NCBI GenBank assembly: GCA_950022295.1 | Contig: OX465600.1 | Location: forward strand, 204,257,782-204,321,781 | DNA: 64,000 bases | Reading direction: 5' to 3' | Source: Bromus sterilis | Taxonomy: Eukaryota > Streptophyta > Magnoliopsida > Poales > Poaceae | Shown: in pieces, positions 36,718 to 49,740 of the stretch | How the letters are laid out: every line of letters starts with the position of its first letter | How positions within the stretch are numbered: the first letter of the stretch is position 1 | The notes under the pieces: model-generated | Told to the model about the DNA's origin: nothing | The model's database searches: none | The model's input: the letters and a program-made list of their open reading frames with translations, nothing else | Made by a program: the position numbers and the translations under genes

Positions 36718-39700
36718 CTATCGTTTCCTCACGATCTTCTTCTTGCCCTTCTTTGTCGTGGTTGAATAATTTAGGCCCGGGACGCCTTCACTTGTCCTCT
36801 TGAATGGGAGGAGACATTTCTTCGCTAGGGTTGTGGTGTATGTATCCTGAGCGGCATAGTCATCCTCCATCTTCGGGTCGCCGTAATTGTCAAAGTCTTG
36901 CTCGTTGGCGACTCCATCCATTCCGATGATGTTTCTTTTGCCTCTCCTCACTACAACGCGGCTCGGCTTTGATGGTTCGGTAATGAAGAAGCATTGGTCC
37001 ACTTGGCTAGCCAGTACCCATGGCTCATTTTTCGCGGTGACGTTTGCGCCCGCAGACTTGGATTTGGCTTCGGGTATAACCATGGTGGTGAAGTACCGGT
37101 CTTCTTTTACGACGCTTTTGGCCCATCTCACACGGAACATCGGCACCTTCTCTCCACAGTAGTCGAGCTCCCATATGTCCTCGATCCTTCCATAGAATCT
37201 TTCCTTGACGTCATCGGTGTAGAATATCCCCGTTACCCCTGAGTTCTGGTAATCGCAGTTATTGTCCTTTTCCTTCGTGTAGAATGTGTTGCCGTTGATA
37301 TCATACGCTTGATAGGTCATTAGGTTGCGTGTCGGCACCCTGTGACAAGGTGAATATCATCTTTTCGTCCTCAGAAGCGTTCCTCCGCGGGGGATTAACA
37401 CGAAGCTCGTCCCTGAACCAAGACATGAAACCGGAGTTGTGCTCTTTGATTAGCTGTGGATCTCGGTCCGTAATCTGCAGGCCCTGGTCACTGTACTTCT
37501 TCCTGATTAAATCCTTGTGCTTTACTATCCAAGTATCGACCAGTTGGATGTGTTGTAGTGCGACTAGGCTTTCTCTTTCAAAGTCGATGTCTTGACCGTC
37601 AAAGTTGACATGCATTGCGCGGCTTCCCTCGTGGTGACCACGCCCATCGGTCCTGCCAAAGTGCTTGTTGACGGCTAGACCAACAGGGTTCTCGGTGTTG
37701 AGATATTTCGTGCAAAAAGAGATGCACTCTTCGGTTAGAAAGCCCTTTGCTATGCTTGCATCTGGACGGGACCTGTTACGAACGTATTTTTTGATGTGTC
37801 CATTCATCCTTTCGAACGGCATCATGCTGCGCAGAAACGCAGGCCCGAGTTGGACGATATCCTCCACGACGTGGATCAGCAGATGCAACAGAATGTCGAA
37901 GAACGTGGGCGGGAAATAGATCTCAAGCTCGCATAGTATGAGCACGATCTCCTCCTGTAGACTTTTGAGTTGCGTAGCGCAAATCGACTTCCGGGAGATG
38001 ACGTCAAAAAAGTTGCAAAGGCCAAACAATGTATTACGGATGTGCTCGTCCATTATCCCTTGCATCGCAACCGGGAGAATCTACGTCATCAGCACGGCAC
38101 AGTCGTGAGATTTCATCCCGCTGAAACGCTGCTTCGCCTCGTCTAGGTATCTGCTTATCTTCCCCGCGTAGCCGTTCGTAAATTTTACTCCTATGAGGTA
38201 GTGGATAAACTGCTTGATCTCCTCCTCGCACAGAGTGAAGCATGCCGGGGGGAAGTGATCAATACCGGTCTTCTTCTTGGTCGTCCTTTTTCGTTTGCGA
38301 GATTTTTGCGTTTCCGTATCCTCTTCCTCCTCCGGCTCATCATCGTCGTCACTAGGGGGGTGAAGTTCCCTCCTGATGCCCATAAATTTCAAGTCATTCC
38401 TTGCTTTTGTCCCGTCCTTGGTCTTCTCCGGCATGTCGAGCAGCGTGCCAAACAAGCTCTCGCACACGTTCTTTGTGATATGCATGAGATCAAGGCTATG
38501 AGGACTGCGGAGGAGACTCCAGTATTCCAAATCCCAGAAAACAGACCTCGCTTTCCATACCCTCATCAACGGCTGAGTCTTCTTTTTTTCCTTTCCCAGT
38601 GCGGGGCACTCTTTCCATGTTTTCAGCAAGTTGTCGATTTCTTTGCCGCTCCTTCGAGCTGGGGGGTGCTCGGAGCTCCTCACTTCCACCGAAAAGATGT
38701 CCCTGTTTTCTCCATGCGTGTTTGTTGGGAAGACACCTCCGAGACCCCTGGAACACGGTTTTTTAAGATCCAGGATCTTTGGGTAGCTGGCAGTACATTG
38801 TATTATCCATGCACCTAACGCATGCACATAATCCTTGGACCACCTGCCCTGAGAAATATCCGTATGCGAGATATTCGTGCGCCGTCATGATCACCGCTGC
38901 TTTCATTGGGAAATATTCTTTTGCCGCGGCATCCCACGTATTGACTCTGTCTTTCCATAATGTTTCTAGCTCCTCTTTCAACAGCTGCAAATATAGATTA
39001 AGGTCTGTACCTGGTTTTTTCGGCCCTTGAACTAACATACACATTGTTATGTACTTTTTCTTCATGCACTTCCAGGGGGGAAGGTTGTATATGCATACAA
39101 ACATGGGCCAGGTACTGTGTGTGCTGCTCTGGCCGCCAAACGGATTGACTCCATCGGCGCTCACACCAATCCTGAGGTTCCTTCGTTCTTTCCCAAAATC
39201 TGGGTATTCGAGGTCCAACGCAGTCCATTGGCTACCATCTGAAGGGTGCCTCAGCATGTCCTCCTTTTCCGGATCCGGGTTCGGGTCAACCTCTTTTAGC
39301 TTGTTTCTATCCACGTGCCAGGTCATGAGCTTTGCTTCCTTGGGATCTATGAAATACCTCTACAGACGAGGAGTGATCGGAAAGTACCATACCACTTTTC
39401 TAGGAACTTTCTTCCCTCTCTTGTATCGACTAACACCGCACACCGAACATGTGGTTTTATCTTCGTCCTTACCCCGATAGATCATGCAATAATTTATGCA
39501 GACGTGGTATTTAACGTGCGGAAGATCGAGAGGGAAAAAGACTTTCTTGGCTTCAGCGATACTAGTTGCGCACGTGTTGCCCTTCGGATGACGATCATGC
39601 CAGAATGCCATGTTATCATCGAAGCTTTTGTCGGTCCATTTGTGTTTTTCCTTCATCTCCATAGCCCCAAGTGTTACATTCAATCGGGTATCCCCGTCGT

Positions 39701-40162
39701 TGCATCCTTCGTAAAACTTCGTAATCGCGTCTTTCTCAAGTTGCGCCATCTTGGCTTTCTCTCTAGCTGCACCTCTTGCGTTCAACACCTCTTTGACAAG
39801 CAGCTCTTGAACATGAGGGTCCCGCACCCAGCTTGAATCCTCATCATGTCCGAAATCTTGATCTTCATGTCCGTCATCTTGATCTACATGATCCACTTCG
39901 ACATCTTCTTCATGATCATGTACGGGATGCTATTCGTCTTCTCGCCCGCCGCTGTGTCTGGTTCCCCTTCCTCATTTACTGGTGCCCCACCATTGACTTC
40001 CTCCTCCTCACCAGCTTCATCACTTATCGACTGTGTGTAGCCATCCATCAAACCATTACGCTTCAGGTCTCTTTGCAATATTCTGGAATCAGGATCGGTC
40101 ACGCACTGCAGTTTGCATCTCCGACACGGACATCTTATATCCGACCTATTATTCCTTAGCAT
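36718..40162 (-). pseudogene. CACTA1 TNP2-type transposase, broken
   Basis: The Cys-rich N-terminal region (IRCPCRRCKLQ, near 40130) matches the transposase-associated domain. The TNP2 core follows: KWTDKSFDDNMAFWHDR, TTCSVCGVSRYKRGKK and WYFPITPRL; then IGVSADGVNPFG with the first catalytic Asp and SLDLMHITKNVCESLFG. DUF4218 is at 37990-37680 (MMPFERMNGHIKKYVRNRSR) and DUF4216 at 37230-37040 (GVTGIFYTDDVKERFYGRIE); the end is LNYSTTTKKGKKKIVRKR. The protein would cut and join transposon ends in the nucleus. In-frame stops lie at 39360-39362, 38763-38765 and 38081-38083, with frameshifts near 38760 and 37345, so this copy is inactive. Confidence 0.92.
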
Positions 40163-40384
40163 GTCGTTTGTCCCACACTACATCCACCTAGCCACGGCGA
40201 TATCGCTCAGCATCTCGCGGACCATGGTCGATCACCTGCGTGCACGGAGAGAGCAACACAATTATATATCACTATCGTCGCCGGAAAAATTCGGCATGAC
40301 CTTCCCTAATAATCCATGGGAGCATGCGGAGAGTGCGCCAGAAATTTGCCGAAACGGAAATGAATCGACATTTCGGCAAAACAT

Positions 40385-40500
40385 TGGCCACTCAAGATTC
40401 ACATATACATCAAACGACCATAAGCATCACATATACATCAAACCACCACAAGCTTCACATATACATCAAACCCAAGATTCACATATACAACAAACCCCAA
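40385..40500. repeat. Short tandem repeat upstream of CACTA1 transposase
   Basis: Four to five imperfect units of about 27 bp containing TTCACATATACATCAAAC. It lies in the promoter-proximal region between the transposase start and the right repeat array. Confidence 0.75.
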
Positions 40501-40739
40501 GCTAATAAAGGCAAGTATATGGGTCATAAATGGAACAAAAGTGTTTCGGAGGAGGTCCACTTACTTCAATATGAAACAAAATAGATGTAATCCCAAGTAT
40601 CGATTGATAAATGGAAGAAATGAGGTGGGGAGGAGGAGAAAACAGAATAGATCTAGGGTGAGAAGAGTGGATCTAGTTTGAGAATTGTGTGGAGTGAATG
40701 AGAGGTGGTAGGTGGGGTGGAGTAGATAAGGGCAGCTCT

Positions 40740-41115
40740 AGGCATTTAGTGGCGCATATAGCAAGTCAGTGGTGGCGCATTGGTGAGATACGCCACCCCT
40801 AAGCTCTTATGGGTGGCGCATTACCACACTGCGCCACCCCGAAGGACCTTATGGGTGGCGCATTCACAGAATGTGCCACCCCTAAGCTCTTAGGGGTGGC
40901 ACATATTGGGAATGCGCCACCTATAAGGTTCTTAGGGGTGGCGCATATTACTAAATGTGCCACGTATAAGATCATCCAGGCTGACCCACTCTTAGGGGTG
41001 GCGCACTGGAAAATAATGCGCCACCCATAAGGTCTTATGGGTGGCGCATTTTTTTCCAGTGCGCTACCCCTAACAGATTGTGGCACATGTCCTTCTATAT
41101 GCGCCACAAATAAGC
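40740..41115. repeat. CACTA1 right subterminal repeat array
   Basis: About eight GTGGCGCA-type units in alternating orientation, spaced 40-50 bp, ending 30 bp before the terminus. Their position upstream of the minus-strand transposase means they probably also form its promoter region. Confidence 0.85.
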
Positions 41116-43503
41116 TTTCCATGTATAGCTATTTTCCTAGTAGTGGCGAGACAACGCACTACGGTATCGCATCTATCGTCGAGAGCGGTTACTAGCAGGT
41201 TAAGTGGAGTATTCGTCACACACAACGATACCGCACATTTAGAATGGTTCAAGTCGTTTAGCTACACAACATGAGCAAAAGTTTTTAACATGGCATCTCA
41301 CTCAAGCATTACATAGCACACAAACATGACAAGGGGTGAAGCATAAAATAAACTATCTATTCTTGTCAATTTAAGCGAGGCACAACCTAAACATTGCATT
41401 CCACTAAGTATCCCATGACAAATTTAAGCATTTGGTACTATTCTGCCCTAAACCATACTTTAGGTTGGTTAACAACAACAAACAATGGCATAAACACTAA
41501 GTACATTAAATTCTATTCAAGTTATATGTGAAGAACACTCCAAACAGAGTTACGGTTTACAAGATACAAGCATCACAAGTTACAGGTACATGCTGTTAAC
41601 ATCAGGGAGCATACTTTAGAGCAATGGAACAATTAGCTACTGAATGCAAACATGCACCAAAATGATGTGGATCAATAGTAGACATGACAAGGAACTCATG
41701 GCAAAAAAAATTCATGTATATGAGCATCAGGAACAAGTAATTGTAACCTATGCAAAATGCAAGAATATACTACTGGTCTAGGGACTTATTGAAAAATAGG
41801 GCATGTCACAACAAATAGCAGGGTTGCACTTTTGCGAGCTTGATAAGTATATGAACAACAACCATATCATTCAAAATAAAATAATGGCATCAAATTACAC
41901 ATAACATAGAGCAAATAATTAAATTGGAGCTAAAGCACATGAGGCATGGATCACTAACTATAAGGCATCAAAGTAGCAACTTTATACAAACATCAGCACA
42001 TATTAATAGGTCACCACTTTGGAGCAAGAAAAAAAATAGCTACAGCAGGTAAACATGGAAAAGGAATGCATCTAATTTAATTACACATAATGCTTAACAC
42101 ATACAATAAATAATCAATAGCATAGGCCTCATGGATGTGACACAATCATCAACCAAAGTTGCAAGAAAATAACAACAACAACAACAACAACAATAAACAT
42201 TCTGGTGCACACTTCAACCGACGATTTATACATGCCAATCAATCCAAACATGATAAATGATTATACTACCATCTAGATCACAGAGAGCATAACAATCCAA
42301 AAAAAGAAGCATCCCAATCCGATTTACGAGCTAACGGGAAATCGCTTTGCAAGTGAGCCATTGAAGTAAAATTCCTGGGACATAGAAATTTACAGGGGGT
42401 TCAAGCTCGGGGCTGTCAGATACATTTTGGGCAGGAGGTGGCCAGCGGCGCCCGTGGCGGCCAGGACGGGGCGCGGGGCGACCTGGGACGACTTGGGATG
42501 GAGGAGGAAGGTCGGGGCTGGCCGGATCCAAGGCCGAGGAGGGCTGAGGCGGCGGTGGCGGCGAGATCCGCGACCATGACGAGCTCGAGCGCGCCTCTAA
42601 TGGCGGCCATGGCGGCTGCAACACAGGGAGAGAGAGGTGGTGAGGAAGAGCAGGAAGAAGGAGGGCGCTGCAAGGAGAGGACCTGCGGGGGTGCGCCTCG
42701 CGGCGGTGCCTCGCCGGAGCACGCCGGAGGCTGGCGGCGCACGGGAGCTCGGGTGGCGGCTCCACGGGACGGGGAGGCTCGGCGGGCTGCGCGACCCAGA
42801 TCGGGCCCGGCGGCTCAGCCCTGCGGGGCCCGGGCGCGGTTGATGGCTGGAGGTGGGAGGAGACACATTTGGGGGCGATGTGGCGCGCCTGTAGCCATCC
42901 GTTTGGAGATATGATGGTTGTGGTGCATCCAGATCTAGGGTTTCGCGATTTGGAGAAGCTATTTGGAAGATCTTGGATTTTTTTAGGGGAGTGGCTGAAA
43001 ATTGTGTTAGGGGAAACCCTAGAAAGGCTATGGAGATTGGTGGTCTTTGTATACGCTAGCTTGGATGGCAGGTTTACACGAATGCCCTCTTTCTCTCTTC
43101 CGCGCGTCCGGTGAATACGTTTCTAACCGTCGGGAGTCCATACGACCTCCGATTCAGACGAAATCTCGAACCACGCGCTCAGCGCGTCGAGCCCGTTAGT
43201 TCTACCTCACTTCGATACCGTTCCGAGAACATTTTCCGGCACCCAATGGGATTTTTCGTTCCGATGGCGATGGCTGGTCTCGTGCCGAAAGATGCGACGG
43301 TGCTCGGGTGGAACCCGATGTCGCAAAGGTCATGTGCCGTTTGGGAAAAAGGTTTAGTCACGCATGCCGGTACGAGAAAGAGGGGGGAAAATATTCACCG
43401 ATTAATAATTCGGCGAAGAAAATACTGCAAACAATTTTAGCAATTAACAAAATAAAGCAACAAACAATTTTTTTAATTTGGGTGAAAATCACGGGCTGTT
43501 ACA

Positions 43504-43588
43504 ACACACACCCACCTAAAGCATTGCGATGTGATCAAGTCACATAGGTCAGCATTGCGATGACTTTGTAACACATAACTTAGTATTT
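43504..43588 (+). repeat. Continuation of the copia LTR after the solo LTR
   Basis: ACCCACCTAAAGCATTGCGA resembles the Angela/BARE LTR segment that normally follows GATGTGATGGACA, the sequence left behind at 21869. This supports insertion of the solo LTR into the copia LTR. The match fades before 43589. Confidence 0.55.
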
Positions 43589-45175
43589 TGTGGGCACCCC
43601 GGACTATATGTTCGAAGCGGCCAGCTGTGCATACCGTCATGCTCCCATGATCAGTGTCGCATGACGCACAACTCGACAATGGATATTGCAGTCACAAGTA
43701 CACGTAGTAGAGAATACAATATCATACAACAACATAGTCTTACATGGCCTCGTCAGGCTCAAATAGTAGCGAAAAAGCAAAGCATGAAACATAGCAACGG
43801 CACAATCCATAGGGTAGTTCAGAGCATAGCATGTCCTAGAAATCGTCAATCGCATCATCGTCAAATACCTGCTCCTCCAAGCCTGGCCGATTGAATAACC
43901 AGGGACAAAGCCATGAGTACGTACAAAGTACTCGCAAACCACCTAAAGAAAAGAAGAAAGATTTTTTTACAGGAAAATAATGGGATGGCTATATGGTGGA
44001 GTTTATCACGGGGGAACCTAGATAATCAATATTAGTTAAGTTGGAAACATTTAATTATTGGAAAATTAATCCCACAATTATATTTGATTTAATCATTCCA
44101 ACCCTTTTTCATAATATCAACATCATCATCATGAACCATAATCTTAGTACTATAATTTCTCATCTATTCCCCAAAAAGTGTGGCCTCACTAGCTGTCCAT
44201 GACCGTGGACTCCGGCTAATCGAATAGTTTTCACTCTGCAGAGGTTGTACACTTTACCCACAACATTCGATGCATACATCGTGAGTCCCCAAAGTTCGTC
44301 ATACCTCAGTATGCGGGTTTCGGATAATCGACTGGAGTTTTCCCCTTGCCTACCCTAGTACAGGTGATCTACCCGACACATCCTGAACTATCCGCGTGCA
44401 AGGTCATGCTCCTCTTGGACACATGCCTTCACCGTAGTAGATGTGCGGAAAAGTTCCGTACCGACACTGATATAATCCAGTGTATTACACCCCTGACGCA
44501 TCGGTAGCATTCCGGCTTCTAGGTACCGTCCTGTACCTCACTCATATAGTTATCAGATCCCCGTACTAAGATAAGAAAGCTTCCAACTAGCCATGTCCCA
44601 TACCAGAGTATTGTGGTTGTACTGTAAGGCTAGGTTTTGGCGGCACTTATAGATAGTCCCTCCATACTTTGAATATGTTCAACGATGTTTCCAACAACCA
44701 GAATTTTGGCCATCACATCTTCTTAGATGTATGCCATCTCATTAGGGTGGAGCAAGATTAATAAAAAAATTATATTTTCATTAGTTCTTTAGCAAGGCTA
44801 TGTTCAAGATCAATGGTGTTTAATTTATTTTCCCCAAATAGGTAAGGTATAAGGTATGTGGTGGTTCAGCTAATAAAACTAATACAATCCCAACCCAAAA
44901 TGATATAACAATAGCATGATACATAATATGGTACAAAGAAAAAAAATGTAGGACAACGGTTAAGTTTTTGAAGATAGCTTGCGTACCTCGGCGGTGTCTC
45001 GTGGTACGGATTCTTCAGCTTGGAAGGATTGTTCACCTGCAACGTCAAGCGTCTCATCTACAAGTTACGGAAAATAACACACAATTACCATCACATCATT
45101 TAAAACAAGCATTCAACAAACATAACAACCACTAGCACCCAACCAAAGCAACACATGAGTCACACCAACTAGTTT
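43589..45175 (-). mobile_element. LTR fragment, left arm of a 1.6-kb inverted repeat
   Basis: It starts TGTGGGCACCCCGG and is the diverged reverse complement of 46434-47994. It includes the lineage-conserved block (about 44192-44265) with GTCCATGACCGTGGACTCCGG. No primer-binding site lies next to the terminus, so it is an LTR fragment without its internal domain. Confidence 0.75.
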
Positions 45176-46433
45176 GTTCAGATTATCACATGAGGGCATA
45201 AGTTTAAATGGTGGTTTAACAAGTTGATAGGGCTAAGCAAGGATCAAGCAGCACACATAATGAGATTTTATAACATTTTACACAAGTCACATTTATTACA
45301 GTAGGAGCTATTTTTAGTTAATAAACTTAAATCAATAGCCATACCAAAATTAGCTATTGTCTAGAGACAAGCATAACAAAATTTAAACATATTTAATTTG
45401 TTAATAGGGAATCAACGAAAATTATCCTAAACATGAACTATTAGCAATAATTATAATATGACCCTTAAATTTATTCCCGGAAACAATAATGCCACCTATA
45501 CAGAAAAATAAAGCAAAGAGACAGGATCACAACAAAATTTAGAATACATTTTTCTGATGAGCACTTATTTTTCTATTAATATTTTACTTTTTTACAAAAC
45601 AAATAAAAATAAGTTGCTCAGCCACGGCCCAGGATAATAATTCGGTCAGGATGAAATTTTCTACAGGGGTTGGGCCTATGTATTGGATCTGTTTACACAA
45701 ACTTATTTTATAGAACTTTCTATCCATTGCATGTCAGTTATCTAATAACATAACAAATAGTTACTTATTTGTAATATTATTATTGATATTTACATCTAAC
45801 TTATTTTGATATTAGAGATTTAATTAAACTTATACTAAGTAGTACTCCCTCCGTTCCAAAATAACTGTCGTAGCCTTAGTACAATTTTGTACTAGAGCTA
45901 GTACAAAGTTGAGACAGTTATTTCGGAAAGAAGGGAGTAATATACACAACTAATAATAAAGGGATCATTGTTTTAATGAATTTTATTTTATTTATTCCAC
46001 TATTTAGCAATGATGTAATAATCAGAAACAATATTATTAAAAAAAATATTGATTTAAATTCATTAACAGAGAATTTTATAATTTTTTATCTAAGCAACAA
46101 GGTTATACACTTAAAAAAAAGTCACCACAATTATATTTAATAAAAAAAGTTAGATGTAATAACCAAGCAGGAAAATAAAGAATAATTTTAGTAACAATAT
46201 ACAGTTTGTTTCATATTTTTCGAAGTTATAATCATTTTTCTAAAAGTATTTCTATAATGACCATCTAATTAAACCACAATGGACCGGCCCTGGGTTATCT
46301 CTCAACCATCTAAGAGTACATTGTGGGGCTAGTTTTTTTTATGTTTTTTTAATGGTTCAAAAATAAAATAAAATTGTTCCGAGAGTTGCCGGAAGTTATT
46401 CCGGATATTTCGAAAGGTTCAAAATCCTAATAT
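45176..46433. other. AT-rich centre between the inverted LTR arms
   Basis: Non-coding, very AT-rich. It holds a Stowaway MITE at 45845-45937. The two halves do not pair with each other, so the palindrome stops at the arm edges. It may be the 5' part of one of the LTRs. Confidence 0.5.
45845..45937. mobile_element. Stowaway MITE (Tc1/Mariner, non-autonomous)
   Basis: 93 bp with terminal inverted repeats: CTCCCTCCGTTCCAAAATAA at the left and the complement of GACAGTTATTTCGGAAAGAAGGGAG at the right, flanked by TA target duplications (45843-45844 and 45938-45939). These are the standard ends of grass Stowaway elements. Confidence 0.95.
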
Positions 46434-47994
46434 GATTGATTGGTATGACTCATGTGATAATTTGATTGAGTGCTAAATGGTTGTTTTGTTGGATTGAATG
46501 TTTGTTTTGAATGATGTGATGGTAATTGTGTGCTATTTTCCGCAACGTGTAGACGAAACGCTTGACGTTGCAGGTGAAGACTCCTTCCAAGCCGAAGAAG
46601 CCGTACCAGGAGACATCGTCGAGGAAGGAAAGTCATCTTCAAAAACTTAACCCTTGTCCTACATTTTTACTTTCTTTGTACCATATTATATATCATGCTA
46701 GTGTTATATCATTTTCGGATGGGATTATATTAGTTTATTAGGAGAAACACCACATACCTTGTAATCCTACCTATTTGGGAGAAAGAAATTAGACATCAAT
46801 GAACTTGATCCCTAGCCTTGCTAAAGAACTAATGACAACATAATAACTTGATTAATCTTGCTCCACCCTAATGAATTGGCATACATCTAAGAATATGTGA
46901 TGGCCAAGATTGTGGTTGTTGGACACATCGTTGAACATATTCAAAGTCTGGAGGGACTCTCTATAAGTGCCGCTGAAACCTAGTATTATAGTACAAGCAC
47001 AATACTCTGGTATGGGACAGGGCTAGTTGGAAACTCGTTTATCTTAGTACGGGGGTCTTATAACTACACATGGATGTTTGGTTCCACGAATCTGATAGCC
47101 CTTGACGTCAGAGGGAACCTTGGTGCTCTTCGACTACGGTGCAGGCTTGGGTCTAAGAGGAGCATGTCCTGGCACGCGGACAGTCCATGTAGTACGCAAG
47201 GGGGCATATTCACCTGTACTAGGATAGACAAGGGGAAAACTACGGTCGATTATCTGAAAAACGCATACTGAGGTATGACGAACCGTGGGGACTCACGGCG
47301 GATGTATCGAATGTTGTGGGTAAAGTGTACAACCTCTTGAGAGTGTAAATCTATTTGAGTAGCCGGAGTCCACGGTCATGGACAGCTTGTGAGGCCACAC
47401 TTTGTGGGGAATAGATGAGAAATTCTAGTACTGAGATTATGGTTCACGATGATGATGTGGGTATTATGAAAAGGGTTGGACATGATTAAATCAAGTATAT
47501 TTGTGGGATTAAAATTTTCTAAGAATAAAATGTTGCCAACTTAACTAATATTGAGTAGTTAGATTCCCCCATATTAAACCCCACCATATAGCTATCCCAT
47601 TATTTCCCTATACAAGAATCTTGTTCTTCTCTTTTAGGTGGTTTGCGAGTACTTTGTATGTACTCACGGCTTTGTCCCTGGTTATTCAATCGGCCAGGCT
47701 TGGAGGAGAAGGTATTTGACGATGAAGCGACTGACGAGTACTAGGATGTGCTATGCTCTGAGCTTTTCCTGCGGATTGTGATGCTGCTATCTATCTTGCT
47801 TTTGATTATTCCGCTGCCATTTGAGCCCGATGAGGCCGTGTAAGACTATGTTTATGTATGACTTTGTATTCGGTACTGTATGAACTTGTGACTGTGATAT
47901 CCATTGTCGAGTTGTGCGTCATGCGACACTGATCATGGGAGCTTGACGGTATGCACAGCTAGCCGCTTCGGACATATCGTCCGGGGTGCCCACA
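46434..47994 (+). mobile_element. LTR fragment, right arm of the 1.6-kb inverted repeat
   Basis: It mirrors 43589-45175 in the opposite orientation and ends CCGGGGTGCCCACA. The conserved block is at about 47315-47390. No primer-binding site follows. Because the arms have diverged independently, two separate insertions are as likely as a single inverted duplication. Confidence 0.75.
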
Positions 47995-49537
47995 CAGGGT
48001 AACCGCGCACGTAGCCTCCCCTCATTGGTGATACGAATAGGAGAGCACACCGATAGACCAATCCAAGGCCTTCCCATACAGGCGAGTGTGGCTGCACCAG
48101 CCAGTTCGGATCGGTGGCACCTAATCAACTTGGCACGAACATATCGTTAATAGAAAACACAAGCATCAGGTGCAACATGAGCATTCATAGAACATTATGA
48201 TTCAATCCTTGCGGAACAATCCAAGGTACGGTTATTAATCAGATTATATTGAGGTGATTAACTTGGTCATATTAAGAGGATCAACATGATATTAACAAGT
48301 AACATAGCCATGTCAAGATGAGCAAGGTGATCACATACAAAAAATCGAGATCATGATTACCACTAGTGATTATGATGCAAGCATAACATGACAAGTTCAT
48401 TATATCTCAAGGCATTAACATGGCCAAGGCATAGTATAACAATACTATAGTCAAGCATATCATGGCAATGACAACATCACTATAATGGTGCAAACATATG
48501 ATAACAACATGATCAAAGCATATCATATTAATCATTATTTCAGTGAAGGTTCAAGCACATTTTAAAGCACATCAGAGCTTTGCACAAGTGCAAAAAGAAA
48601 TTTTGTCTTGCCTTCACCAATGGAGTTGGGGGTTACTCCTTGGTCTTGAACACCAACAAAATCCATGAAAAACATTTTATAAAAAGGTACGGAGAAGAGG
48701 GTCAAACCTCATCTTTATTTGATCAAAAAATAACAACAGAAGATCATGGCACAAAACCTATGCCAAAATAAAGAGGGGAACAAGAGAAATCGTTTGTACT
48801 TGTGGTTTAGAAGTTATAGGTGGTCAAAGTTCTGGTCAAAATAAATGATTTAAATGATTTTAAATCATTTTGGAAATGACCAGGGAGGGGGGTGACGTCG
48901 AAGGCGTAAAAAAGAAGGGCGCCTTCACTTGATACCCCTTCGGGTGGATAAGAGTGGATGACAGTGGGGTGGCCTGTCATATAACCAGAGGAGGAGAGGG
49001 GAACATAGGAGGGCGAGGCTCACCGGCGGAAAAACTCCGGCGAGAGGGCACGACGACGGCGGGGAAAAGGGGGAATGGACAGAGGAGGTCGTGGAGGGTC
49101 TCCTCGTACCCATAGCTCCCGGAATGATGCCTGTTTTCTAAGGGGGAGGCGTCGCGGTGCCGGCCAAGCTTCTGTCTCCGCGAGGTTGACGATGGCGTCA
49201 ACTCCGGAGGGAATTCGAACGGGGCTTGGCCAGGAAGGAAATAGGGAAGGCAGTGGAGTCTAATGGTGCGCTCAGCGGTACTTGGGGGGCTCTGGAGGTG
49301 GATGGCCTCGGTGAGGTCGCACAACGGCAGTGGCGACCGGAGAGGGGGAAGAAGTGTTCCGGGGCACTGGTTCTTAGTGATGGGTTACGATTGGAGGAGA
49401 GGAGGTGCTACTGGTGTGCTGGGGCAAGCAAGGGCGTCGTCTATTATAGGTTGGCGGCGATGCCCGACCCGGGCGGCGACAAATGGCTATGGCCATGGCA
49501 CGGCGGTGAGGTGGAGATGCTTGGGACGCCGCGAGAG
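47995..49537 (-). repeat. Unclassified LTR-like sequence, target of CACTA2
   Basis: An AT-rich part (48130-48880) is followed by a G+C-rich part (48880-49530) with CCGGCGGAAAAACTCCGGCG. This composition is that of the minus-strand leader half of the long gypsy LTRs elsewhere in the window, but I find no direct alignment. Overlapping frames in the G+C-rich part show no domain. It is cut at 49538 by CACTA2. Confidence 0.4.
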
Positions 49538-49544
49538 CACTACT

Positions 49545-49740
49545 AGGAGAAAGGCTAGTAGTAGCGCCCCTTTTGGCTTATCAGTAGCGCCCTAGGGCGC
49601 GCTACTGCTAGCACGCTACAGCTAACTTGTAGCAGTAGCGCGCGTACGCACCTGCTACTACTACACTAGTTGCGCCCCCCTTAGAGCCCGCTACTACTAA
49701 TACCAGTAGCGCGTACAGGTAACGTGGCGCTACTAGTATT
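49545..49740. repeat. CACTA2 left subterminal repeat array
   Basis: Units containing AGTAGCGC and GCGCTACT in both orientations (for example CTAGGGCGCGCTACTGCTAG), differing wholly in sequence from the CACTA1 units but likewise palindromic. Confidence 0.85.

Larger units (their letters stand above)
23553..41145 (-). mobile_element. CACTA1: complete-ended CACTA (En/Spm) transposon
   Basis: It starts CACTACTAGGGAATACCC and ends with the complement of CACTACTAGGAAAATAGC. The target duplication is GCG on both sides (23550-23552 and 41146-41148). It is 17.6 kb in total, about 10.5 kb without nested element D. Two minus-strand genes lie in tandem: TNP2-type transposase near the right end and the accessory gene toward the left end. 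Palindromic GTGGCGCA repeats lie at both ends and between the genes. Both genes are broken, so it could move only with help from another element. Confidence 0.93.
21870..43503 (-). mobile_element. Solo LTR of the element C family, split by CACTA1
   Basis: The plus strand reads TGTAAGGCCC at 21870 and CTGTTACA at 43503, the inverted ends of the element C LTR. The two halves (21870-23552 and 41149-43503) total about 4.0 kb and align in order with 15403-18961 in the opposite orientation. Flanking bases AAACA (21865-21869) and ACACA (43504-43508) are a likely target duplication with one mismatch. Copia LTR sequence continues on both sides, which fixes this as an insertion. The G+C-rich leader lies at 42330-42900. 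Confidence 0.85.

Noticed and set aside
42331..42914. Long overlapping frames (up to 158 residues) in G+C-rich DNA, also at 16102-16620, 2943-3515 and 56101-56879
   Set aside because: All lie in the G+C-rich leader part of long gypsy LTRs. Frames are open on both strands, are Pro/Arg/Ala/Gly-rich without domains, and are not kept in sister LTRs.
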